NCBI GenBank assembly: GCA_021154325.1
Contig: JAJKIR010000132.1
Location: 1-36,362 of the forward strand
From: Gemmatimonas sp.
GTDB taxonomy: Bacteria; Gemmatimonadota; Gemmatimonadetes; Gemmatimonadales; Gemmatimonadaceae
Reading direction: 5' to 3'
DNA: 36,362 bases
Numbering within the stretch: position 1 is the first letter of the stretch; every line of letters starts with the position of its first letter. Under the pieces are notes generated by a model. The model was not told the DNA's origin and searched no databases. It saw nothing but the letters and a program-made list of their open reading frames with translations. A program made the position numbers and the translations under genes. Shown here piece by piece: positions 24,500-31,143 of the stretch.

Positions 24500-24525
24500 G
24501 GCACCTCCGGCCGTCTGAAGGTGCC
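24500..24525 (-). promoter_or_regulatory. Leader hairpin covering the ribosome binding site of the 68-aa gene
   Basis: GGCACCT (24500-24506) and AGGTGCC (24519-24525) are perfect inverse complements around a 12-base loop. On the minus strand the 3' arm AGGTGCC abuts the ATG and contains half of the GGAGGT sequence, so a folded leader would limit initiation. Whether it is regulatory is unknown. Confidence 0.4.
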
Positions 24526-24585
24526 AATTTTCTTGCGGCGCGCGGTGATGGCCCTCACACGCGTCGCTGCCGGCGACAAACTTTG

Positions 24586-25956
24586 TCAGACCCGCTCGCG
24601 CACCTTCGCACCTGGCGAAGCCAACGCGTCTGCCGGCGCCTTGGCGGGGCGGCCTCGCCACATGTAGTACGCCGGTACGCCGAGCACCATCAGCCCGATC
24701 GCGAACATCACATTTCGCGGTTGCGTCACCACCGTGTTGATGACGATCGCCGCGGCCGAGAGCACGAACAGAATCGGCGTCACGGGATAGCCGGGGGTAC
24801 GGAAGGGACGGTGGAGCTCCGGCTCACGGCGGCGATAGACGAAGATGGCGAGCGCTGCCAGGGCGAAGAAGATCCAGCCCACGAACACAACGTACGTCAG
24901 GAGTTGCTCGAAGGTGCTGCCCGGCAGCGCGACCAGCACCATCGCCCATACCGAGCTCGCGATGATCGCAGTCGCCGGCGTATTGAAGCGGGGATTCACC
25001 TCGGCGAGCTTCGAGAAGAAGACGCCATCGCGCGCCATCGAGTAGTACAGCCGCGGTGCCGTGAGAGTGAGTCCGTTCGTGGCGCTGAACATCGAGACGA
25101 GGATGATCGCGGCGATGAGCTTGCCGGCGGCGGGGCCGAAGAGCGCACTCACGGCGTCCGCCGCGACGCGCTGACTCGCCATCACGCCGTCGGGCCCGAT
25201 CGCCGCGACATAGGCGATGTTGGCGATTACATAGATCGCGATCACCAGCGCCGTGCCGGCGACGATACCGCGGGGAAAGATCCGCTGCGGATCCTTCGTT
25301 TCGCCCGCGGAGAAGGTCACGTACTGCCAACCTTCGTACGCCCAGAGCACCGAGATCATCGCGAGGCCCACGCCGGTGAGCAGCGAGACATTCCACTGCG
25401 CCGGCCAGAAGCCGGCCGCGCCCGACGAACCGTGCCCGAAAATCAGCAGGCAGGCGCTCATCACGACAATGGCCAATACCTTGATCGCGGTCGCAACACC
25501 TTGAACGTTCGCGCCCTGCCGCGCCCCGCGCACGTTGATCACCATCACGACGGCGATCATGGCGATCGCGACGGCTTTGCCGCCGAGCGGTGGAAGCGTC
25601 ACGAACGCCCCGAGGTAATCCTTGAACGCGACGGCGAGCGTCGCGGCCGAGCCGCTGGCGATCACCAGAAACATCGTCCAGCCGTACAAGAATGCGGGCA
25701 GCGGTCCCAGTGCGTCCCGAATGAACACGTACAGTCCACCCGCATCCGGCTTCGCCGCTCCCATTTCCGCGAAGGTGAGCGCGCCTAACAGCGACAGGAT
25801 GCCCGCCGCGAACCAGACGAGGAGCGAGAGGCCTACCGAGCCGCCGGTCTGCTGGAGCACGGCGCTGGGAACACGAAAGATTCCCGAGCCTATCACTGTG
25901 CCGACGACAATCAGCACGAGGTCGGTGAGCCCGAGAGTGCGACGAAGGGTGGTCAT
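24586..25956 (-). CDS. APC-superfamily amino acid permease
   Basis: An inner membrane amino acid transporter of 456 residues with about 12 hydrophobic helices. The APC signature in helix 1 is VVGTVIGSGIFRVPSAVL; others are FAEMGAAKPDAGGLYVFIRDALG, FWPAQWNVSLLTGVGLAMIS, and SATNGLTLTAPRLYYSMARDG. It resembles the LAT/SteT type of exchanger (Ser/Thr or broad neutral amino acids), so the substrate is uncertain. ATG at 25956 gives the normal start; immediately upstream is a heptamer array with no ribosome binding site. It lies downstream of the racemase and deacylase genes, which suggests transport of D- or L-amino acids for that pathway. Confidence 0.92.
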   Translation of the reverse strand: MTTLRRTLGLTDLVLIVVGTVIGSGIFRVPSAVLQQTGGSVGLSLLVWFAAGILSLLGALTFAEMGAAKPDAGGLYVFIRDALGPLPAFLYGWTMFLVIASGSAATLAVAFKDYLGAFVTLPPLGGKAVAIAMIAVVMVINVRGARQGANVQGVATAIKVLAIVVMSACLLIFGHGSSGAAGFWPAQWNVSLLTGVGLAMISVLWAYEGWQYVTFSAGETKDPQRIFPRGIVAGTALVIAIYVIANIAYVAAIGPDGVMASQRVAADAVSALFGPAAGKLIAAIILVSMFSATNGLTLTAPRLYYSMARDGVFFSKLAEVNPRFNTPATAIIASSVWAMVLVALPGSTFEQLLTYVVFVGWIFFALAALAIFVYRRREPELHRPFRTPGYPVTPILFVLSAAAIVINTVVTQPRNVMFAIGLMVLGVPAYYMWRGRPAKAPADALASPGAKVRERV

Positions 25957-25960
25957 TTGC

Positions 25961-26002
25961 GGGACGCGGGAACGAGGGGCGCGGGACGCGGGGCGGGAAC
26001 GC
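25961..26002. repeat. Heptamer array (GGGACGC type) before the permease start
   Basis: Six 7-bp units such as GGGACGC, GGGAACG and CGGGACG lie four bases upstream of the permease ATG (minus strand) in the place of a leader and ribosome binding site. Together with the C-rich array at 26041-26082 they form two inverted blocks separated by 38 bp of ordinary sequence. Confidence 0.75.
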
Positions 26003-26040
26003 GCCAAGTTAACTACCGGTCGGAGCAATGCTAGCAGTTG

Positions 26041-26082
26041 GCGACCCTCGTCCCGCTACCCGCGCCCCGCATCCCGCGCCAG
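26041..26082. repeat. Heptamer array (GCGTCCC type) over the M20 stop
   Basis: Six units: GCGACCC, TCGTCCC, GCTACCC, GCGCCCC, GCATCCC, GCGCCAG. The array overlaps the 3' end of the M20 gene, whose final residues ARDAGRG and the TAG stop are read from it. It is an inverse-orientation relative of the array at 25961-26002. Confidence 0.75.
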
Positions 26083-27279
26083 AGCTTCCGACGCGACACG
26101 CGCCGCCTGGGCCAGTACCGCCGCACCGACGAAGATGCTCTCCTCCGCGGCGTAGAACTTCGGGGCGTGTGCCGGGATGGCCACCCCGCCCGGCTCCCGC
26201 GCGCCGATCCGTAAAAAGCAGCCGGGAATTCGTTCCATGTAGTGCGCGAAGTCCTCGCCCGCGAGGTTGAGAAAGCCGAGGGGGACGACGTTCTCCTCGC
26301 CGACGATCGACACGGCCGCGCGACGCGCCCACGCGGTCGCGTTAGGCGGGTTGACGATCGGCGGTGTCCCGAGGTCCAACGACACCCTCGCCGACAGTCG
26401 ATAGGCAGCGGCCACGCTCTCGGCGAGTCGACGCACCTCGTCCAGCATCAGCGTGCGGGACGAAGCATCGACGGCGCGCACCGTGCCTTTCAGCGTCGCG
26501 CGATCCGGAATGACGTTCGACGCCGTGCCTGCGTGCACGGCACCGATCGTCACCACACCAGGATTCGCGGGATTCAGCCGCCGCGACACGATCGTTTGCA
26601 TCGCCCCGATGAGCGCCCCGAGGCCGACGATCGGGTCCGCGGACTCGTGCGGCCGCGCGGCATGTGCGCCCTGTCCCAGGAGCTCGATCTCGAACATGTC
26701 GGCTGACGCCGCAAGCGGACCGTCGTCAGCCACGACCTGGCCAACGGCGAAGCGCCGGTCCACGTGTCCACCGAAGATCGCGCGCACCTCGTCGAGGGCG
26801 CCGCTCTCGATGATGGCGGGCGCGCCATGTCCCGTCTCCTCCGCGGGCTGCAGTACGACGAGCACGTCTCCCGCCGCGGGAGCACGCGCGAGCAGCGCCG
26901 CCGCCGCTACCGCCCACGTGGCGTGGACGTCGTGGCCACAGGCGTGCATCACGCCGTCGTTATGCGACGCGTATGGCAGGCCAGTCTCCTCCCGAACCGG
27001 CAGCGCGTCGATGTCGCCGCGGACCGCGACTACCGGAGCATCGCGACGTCGACCCGGAACGCGCGCGACGACCCCAGTCTTTGCGACGCGTCGCACGTCG
27101 CGCGCGCCGATCTCACCGAGCGCGCGCTCGAGCTTCTGCGCCGTGCGCTCCTCCTGAAACGAGAGCTCGGGATCCGCGTGGATCGCCCGCCGCAGCGCGA
27201 CGAGTTGGTTGCGCAACTTCTCATCAAAGAGCCGCGCGACCTCGACGAGCACTTCCAGGGCGGCGGGCGCCGCCGTCAT
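26056..27279 (-). CDS. M20D amidohydrolase, probable N-acylamino acid deacylase
   Basis: A metal-dependent amidohydrolase of 407 residues. The M20 sites are visible: ELSFQEERTAQKLE, RGDIDALPV, the metal motif MHACGHDVHATW, the base Glu in QPAEETGHGAP, the His of GQGAHAARPHES and GEDFAHYMERIPG near the C-terminus. Relatives hydrolyse N-acetyl-, N-succinyl- or benzoyl-amino acids. Its start overlaps the stop of the racemase-like gene as ATGA. In Geobacillus an M20 enzyme next to an N-succinylamino acid racemase removes the succinyl group from the L-product; by analogy this is the likely role here. The C-terminal residues are encoded by a tandem repeat. Confidence 0.9.
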   Translation of the reverse strand: MTAAPAALEVLVEVARLFDEKLRNQLVALRRAIHADPELSFQEERTAQKLERALGEIGARDVRRVAKTGVVARVPGRRRDAPVVAVRGDIDALPVREETGLPYASHNDGVMHACGHDVHATWAVAAAALLARAPAAGDVLVVLQPAEETGHGAPAIIESGALDEVRAIFGGHVDRRFAVGQVVADDGPLAASADMFEIELLGQGAHAARPHESADPIVGLGALIGAMQTIVSRRLNPANPGVVTIGAVHAGTASNVIPDRATLKGTVRAVDASSRTLMLDEVRRLAESVAAAYRLSARVSLDLGTPPIVNPPNATAWARRAAVSIVGEENVVPLGFLNLAGEDFAHYMERIPGCFLRIGAREPGGVAIPAHAPKFYAAEESIFVGAAVLAQAARVASEALARDAGRG

Positions 27280-28418
27280 CGCGTGGCCATCGACTGGCTC
27301 TCGAGCCCCTCGCGCTTCACGGTGAGATCATCAACTCGCCCGGTGTCGATGGTGATCCCGATGCCCGGCTCGTCGCGCGGGACGCGCACCATTCCCTCGG
27401 CATCCATCGTCCACTCGGGAATCACGACATCGCGCTCCCAGTAGCGGGCGCTCGGACTGAGGTCGCCCGGCAGACTGAAGTTCGGCAGCGACGCGAGCGC
27501 CACATTGTAGGCGCGGCCGACGCCGCTCTCGAGCATGCCGCCACACCAGACGGGAATCTGGTGTCGCTCGCAGAGATCGTGAATCGCCTTCGAGACGGCA
27601 AAGCCGCCGACCCGTCCGGGCTTGATGTTGATGATCTTCCCTGCCCCGAGCTCGATCATATCCTCGGCGCGATCCGCGTCGGTGATCGACTCGTCGAGAC
27701 AGAGGCGCGTCTTGAGCCGCTTTTGCAGCTTCGCGTGGCGAACGAGATCATCGCGGCCCAGCGGCTGCTCGATCATGATCAGATCGAACGCGTCGAGCTG
27801 CGCGAGGTGATCGGCGTCGCTGAGGGTGTACGCCGAGTTGGCATCCGCCATGAGATGGACCTCGGTGCCGAGCGCGGCGCGCACCGCGCGCACGTACTCG
27901 ACGTCCTGCCCAGGCTGGATCTTGAGCTTGATCTTGCGATATCCCTGCGCGAACGCGGCGCGGGCGCGCTGCACGAGCGCGTCGGGGGAGCTCTGGATGC
28001 CTAACGAGATACCGGTCGGGATCCGCTCGCGCGTCCCGCCGAGACGCTGCGAGAGCGACACCTCTTCCTTGGTCGCCGCCAGCGCCCACATGCCCATCTC
28101 GAGCGCGGCTTTCGCCATGTTGTGCCCGCGCACGTTCTGATCGAGCACACCGCGAATCACTTCCGGCCCATCGAAGCTCCGGCCAAGAAGACGCGGCGCC
28201 AGCCACTCACGAATCGCGAACCAGGCGGTGTCGATGGTCTCGGGGCTGTAGTTCGGCATCTCGCCCGCAACACACTCCGCCCACGTCATCGCGCCGTCGA
28301 CGTCGTAAAGCTCGAGCAGGAAGATGCGGCGCTCAGTGACGATGCCGGACGAGATGCGGAATGGTTCCTTCAGCGCGAGACGAATCTCGCGGAGCACGAG
28401 GCGGTCGAGGCGGAGCAT
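27276..28418 (-). CDS. Enolase-superfamily N-succinylamino acid racemase / o-succinylbenzoate synthase
   Basis: A muconate-lactonising subgroup protein of 380 residues. All catalytic residues are present: Lys164 and Lys166 in KIKLKIQ, metal ligands Asp192 (ADANSAY), Glu217 (IEQPL) and Asp242 (LDESI), and Lys266 in INIKPGRVGG. These positions fit the OSBS/NSAR family. No other menaquinone gene is nearby, whereas an M20 deacylase (overlapping, ATGA) and a GNAT are adjacent, which favours racemisation of N-succinylamino acids over menaquinone synthesis. Activity cannot be settled from sequence, because this family is often bifunctional. The ATG directly abuts an eight-unit heptamer array and has no ribosome binding site. 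Confidence 0.88.
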   Translation of the reverse strand: MLRLDRLVLREIRLALKEPFRISSGIVTERRIFLLELYDVDGAMTWAECVAGEMPNYSPETIDTAWFAIREWLAPRLLGRSFDGPEVIRGVLDQNVRGHNMAKAALEMGMWALAATKEEVSLSQRLGGTRERIPTGISLGIQSSPDALVQRARAAFAQGYRKIKLKIQPGQDVEYVRAVRAALGTEVHLMADANSAYTLSDADHLAQLDAFDLIMIEQPLGRDDLVRHAKLQKRLKTRLCLDESITDADRAEDMIELGAGKIINIKPGRVGGFAVSKAIHDLCERHQIPVWCGGMLESGVGRAYNVALASLPNFSLPGDLSPSARYWERDVVIPEWTMDAEGMVRVPRDEPGIGITIDTGRVDDLTVKREGLESQSMATR

Positions 28419-28474
28419 GCGGGACGCGGGGTGCGGGACGAGGGATGCGGGACGCGGGTTGCGGGACGCGGGAT
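28419..28474. repeat. Heptamer array (GCGGGAC type) abutting a start codon
   Basis: Eight exact 7-bp steps: GCGGGAC, GCGGGGT, GCGGGAC, GAGGGAT, GCGGGAC, GCGGGTT, GCGGGAC, GCGGGAT. The first unit begins at the base next to the ATG of the racemase-like gene on the minus strand, so the array is the entire proximal leader. Confidence 0.85.
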
Positions 28475-28482
28475 CGATTTAA

Positions 28483-28600
28483 TATGGCGAGAGGAGCGGG
28501 AGCGCGCGCGGGCAGCGCGCGCGACTCCATATTGATCAGCTCCGAGCGAAGCGAGGAGCGGGAGCGCGCGCGACCAGCGCGCGCGACTCCATATAAAACT
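28483..28600. repeat. REP-like palindromic repeats, copies B and C
   Basis: Two copies in the same orientation, cores at about 28494-28532 and 28555-28595. Each has GGAGCGGGAGCGCGCGCG, a three-base loop and AGCGCGCGCGACTCCATAT; the two are linked by a GAGCGAAGCGAGGAGCG segment. A third copy, inverted, is at 24186-24262. GC-alternating arms flanked by A/T-rich edges fit an extragenic palindrome family. Confidence 0.75.
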
Positions 28601-28627
28601 TCTGCGAGCGCGAGCGAGCAGGCGCAA

Positions 28628-28673
28628 GCGCGGGTACTATCTGCTCGCTTTCGCGAGCAGATAGTACCCGCGC
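28628..28673 (-). terminator. Perfect 21-bp hairpin with GAAA tetraloop at the GNAT stop
   Basis: Arms 28628-28648 and 28653-28673 are perfectly complementary over 21 bp with a four-base loop. Read on the minus strand, the loop is GAAA closed by C-G, a very stable GNRA tetraloop. The GNAT stop codon (28637-28639) lies in the 3' arm. No run of T follows, so it is not a standard Rho-independent terminator; it may block 3' exonucleases or cause pausing. Confidence 0.6.
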
Positions 28674-29443
28674 GCGTCGCAGTCGTCGATTACGAAGCCT
28701 TGCACAGTGAGGCCCGCATCCAGCGCACGCCGGAAGGCCGCGCGGGTGGACTGCCGCCAGCGGATTGCTTGATCGCGATCCGCCTCCTGCATGCCGTTGA
28801 TGTCCGCTGGCACCTCGACACGTGCGGCTGCTCCCACGTTCCCGGTCGGCAGCGAGTTGCCCGCATTCAGGATCGGAGCCGTGGTGAGCTCGCGATCCAC
28901 GCCGGCAGCGTGCGTCTCCTCGAGGCGGTTATGCATCTCCGCGTCGGGCACCGGCCAGGCGACGATGAAGCGATCGGTGCCGATGCCACGGTGAAGCGGA
29001 CTCTCCGTGTCACCGTACATGTCCTCCACGTACTCGTGAATCCGCACCCCGAAGATGTTGAAGTTGAGGTGTGCGTTGCGAGCCACGAGCGGATCGTACG
29101 TCCAGTAGATCACGACGCCGCCGAGGCGCTGCACCTCGCGTCGCTGGAATTCCTTGAGCCGGCGGCCGAGTCCGAGGTTTCGCGCTTCGGGTCGCACTGC
29201 GAGCATGTCCGACCAGTGTACGATGCGGCCATTCTCGACGCCGGTGAGCCCGTACACGAAGCCGAGGAGCGCGTTCTCGTCATCGAACGCGCCGGCGGCG
29301 ACACCGCCGACGCGCTGTGAGACCTTGAGAATGCTCGTCGGCACGACGTCGGTGAACTCGTTGCCCCAGGTCTCGCGTTGCAGCGAGACGCAGGCGCGGA
29401 GCTCATCGAGAGTGCGCAGTGGGCGGATATCTATCTGAGCCAT
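28637..29443 (-). CDS. GNAT-family N-acyltransferase (COG3375-like), possible D-amino acid N-succinyltransferase
   Basis: A 268-residue protein with a GNAT domain in the first 150 residues: IRPLRTLDELRACVSLQRETWG, the acyl-CoA-binding stretch MLAVRPEARNLGLGRRLKEFQRREV (in part: ARNLGLGRRLKEF) and IYWTYDPLVARNAHLNFNIFG. The latter is typical of the COG3375 group. The C-terminal third is a specific extension. In Geobacillus kaustophilus a GNAT of this sort succinylates D-amino acids next to an N-succinylamino acid racemase and an M20 desuccinylase; here the same three types are collinear. The acyl donor and acceptor are inferred. The stop codon lies inside a perfect hairpin. Its 230-bp upstream region, shared with the HTH gene, shows no element I can name. 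Confidence 0.87.
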   Translation of the reverse strand: MAQIDIRPLRTLDELRACVSLQRETWGNEFTDVVPTSILKVSQRVGGVAAGAFDDENALLGFVYGLTGVENGRIVHWSDMLAVRPEARNLGLGRRLKEFQRREVQRLGGVVIYWTYDPLVARNAHLNFNIFGVRIHEYVEDMYGDTESPLHRGIGTDRFIVAWPVPDAEMHNRLEETHAAGVDRELTTAPILNAGNSLPTGNVGAAARVEVPADINGMQEADRDQAIRWRQSTRAAFRRALDAGLTVQGFVIDDCDARGYYLLAKASR

Positions 29444-29674
29444 CGCCGGAAGCTAGCCGCGCAGTGAGTGCCTCTCAATCTCGTGTCGGCAGCGATCCGG
29501 ACAACGTGCCCTACCCGGAACGCGCGTCCGGTTCGCGTTCTTTGAAACGGCGCAAGGGACACTGTTACCGCGCTTCGAGTCGCCGCGTCTGCTTTGCGCA
29601 GGCGCTTCCCTCATGCGTTGTCATCGCGTCGCGCAGCGGCGACGCAGCTCTCCTCCCTCAACACGGTCATTCGG

Positions 29675-30169
29675 ATGCGCACATTCACAGCACGGGCTGT
29701 CACGACGAGCCTCATCGCTCCCACCAGGACTGACATTCCGCGCACGCCACGCCTCAATCGCGAGCAGCGCGAGGCCTGGGTGATGGCGCTCTATCTCGGA
29801 GGCGCGACGGTGGAGGAGATCGCGTTCGTGCTCGGCAGCGCGCGGACGGCGATCCGCCAGTGTGTGATGGACTGCGGCGTGGCGCGGCACCGCGGCGCCC
29901 GCAACATCGACGTGCTCGCGATCATGCGCGAGGTGCGCATGACGGGCACGCTGACGCTCAAGGAAGTGGCCGTGCGGCTCGCGTATTCCGAGGAGACGAT
30001 CCGGCACAGCATCGCCGCGCTGGGAATGACCGAATCGGTTCGCCGGCTGTTCCGTCTACGCCGGCGCGCGGCACGCCGCGCCGCCGCCGCGAATGCCGAC
30101 CTTGCCATCACCACAGTCGCCATCCGCGCGCTCGCGACGCAACGCACTCCCGCCGTCCGCGTCGCCTAG
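29675..30169 (+). CDS. Small basic protein with helix-turn-helix-like repeats
   Basis: About 164 residues, family not recognised. Two helix-turn-helix-like segments are visible: EAWVMALYLGGATVEEIAFV followed by LGSARTAIRQCVMD, and GTLTLKEVAVRLAYSEETIRHSIAALG. The C-terminus is very basic (RRLFRLRRRAARRAAAA). This suggests a DNA-binding protein, perhaps like the tandem HTH of sigma region 4 or resolvase tails. The start is uncertain: ATG at 29675 is used, but the frame is open to 29594. It is divergent from the GNAT gene and could regulate the D-amino acid group. The stop is followed at once by the heptamer array at 30171. Confidence 0.55.
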   Translation: MRTFTARAVTTSLIAPTRTDIPRTPRLNREQREAWVMALYLGGATVEEIAFVLGSARTAIRQCVMDCGVARHRGARNIDVLAIMREVRMTGTLTLKEVAVRLAYSEETIRHSIAALGMTESVRRLFRLRRRAARRAAAANADLAITTVAIRALATQRTPAVRVA

Positions 30170-30170
30170 C

Positions 30171-30226
30171 GAACGGTGAACGGTGAACGGTGAACGGTGA
30201 ACGGTCCACGGTCCACGGTCCACGGG
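30171..30226. repeat. Heptamer array filling a convergent junction
   Basis: Eight exact 7-bp units: five GAACGGT, two CCACGGT and one CCACGGG. They fill the whole space between the stop of the HTH-like gene (30169) and the stop of the metallophosphoesterase gene (30228). The GAACGGT unit is the same as in the array at the left edge of the window. Confidence 0.88.
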
Positions 30227-30227
30227 T

Positions 30228-31121
30228 TCAGTTCCGCGCTCGCTCGAGGGTGAACACCGTCAGCTCCGGCACCGCATTGAGACGGAGCGGAAAGTAGCTG
30301 AAGCCGACGCCGCGATTGACGTAGATGTGATTGCCCGGCTTTCCGTTGGGCGCCGAGACCCAACCCTCGAGGCCGGAGCCGCTGTCGCTGAAGTAGTGCC
30401 GCCACGCCCAGTCTGACAGCCAGGGTACCACGATCTGCATCGCGTGCGTGTGCGCCGCGACCACCAGCGGGCCCTGATTCGCCGGCACCTTCGTGTACGA
30501 ATCCGGGTCGTGCATGAAGATCAGCCGCGGTGCATCGGCCGGCACCGCGGCCAGCGCGCGATCCACGAGATCGTTCTTGGCCCACTTGTCGCCGACGCCG
30601 ACGACGTAGAGCACTGACGCCGCGCTGTCCGTCGCGCCGGGAGCCGGCACCGGCACCGCGCGATTGTCGATCATGTGAACGCCGACGCTGTCGAGGGCGA
30701 CGCGGATTAGATGCGCATAACGGTTCTCCTGATCCGAATGCTCGTTCATCAAGTTGTAATCATGATTCCCGAGCACGCTATAGGTGCGAATATGATTGTC
30801 GATGAGCGGCTTGACGATCGACAACACCGTGGTGATCTGCCCATCGACGTTCCCGTCGTCGGGATTGTAGAGGTAGTCGCCAGCGAGGAGGACGAGCGCG
30901 GGATGCATGTCGACGACGCGATCCACCATTCGCCGCGCCGCATCGGTATTCGACCACCACATTCCCACCTGCAGGTCGGCGAAGACTGCGACCTGCTTCT
31001 GCTCCCACGCCGCCGGGAGGTTGGGAATGGTGCCGCGTTCGTCGAGCCGATCGACGAGACGCGGCTCGATGGCGGCGCCATAGAAGACAATCGCCGCGAT
31101 GATCTTGAGAGCGAGGAGCAT
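30228..31121 (-). CDS. Membrane-anchored metallophosphoesterase
   Basis: A calcineurin-like phosphoesterase of 297 residues with a single N-terminal hydrophobic segment (LLALKIIAAIVFYGAAI), so probably anchored with the catalytic domain outside. Metal-site motifs in order: VAVFADLQVGMWW, LLAGDYLYNPDD, VLGNHDYNL, RLIFMHDPD and VAAHTHAMQI. Two depart from the norm: the first motif is DxQ rather than DxH, and the last is AHTHAM rather than GHTHGG. Relatives include YkuE and UDP-2,3-diacylglucosamine hydrolases, and the substrate is unknown. The gene is 22 bp after the S9 peptidase stop, probably in one transcript with it. Confidence 0.82.
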   Translation of the reverse strand: MLLALKIIAAIVFYGAAIEPRLVDRLDERGTIPNLPAAWEQKQVAVFADLQVGMWWSNTDAARRMVDRVVDMHPALVLLAGDYLYNPDDGNVDGQITTVLSIVKPLIDNHIRTYSVLGNHDYNLMNEHSDQENRYAHLIRVALDSVGVHMIDNRAVPVPAPGATDSAASVLYVVGVGDKWAKNDLVDRALAAVPADAPRLIFMHDPDSYTKVPANQGPLVVAAHTHAMQIVVPWLSDWAWRHYFSDSGSGLEGWVSAPNGKPGNHIYVNRGVGFSYFPLRLNAVPELTVFTLERARN

Positions 31122-31143
31122 TCGTTAGGTATCCAGGGTGGCA

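Noticed and set aside
24583..25788. A 401-codon open frame opposite the permease
   Set aside because: It is the hydrophilic complement (Arg, His, Asp, Glu) of the membrane helices of a well-supported transporter.
27276..28418. Menaquinone biosynthesis gene menC
   Set aside because: Catalytic residues allow OSBS activity, but no other men gene is near, and the M20 and GNAT neighbours fit racemisation of N-acylamino acids better.
28628..28673. Classical Rho-independent terminator
   Set aside because: The stem is excellent, but no T-rich tract follows on the transcribed strand; it is kept only as a possible 3' barrier.
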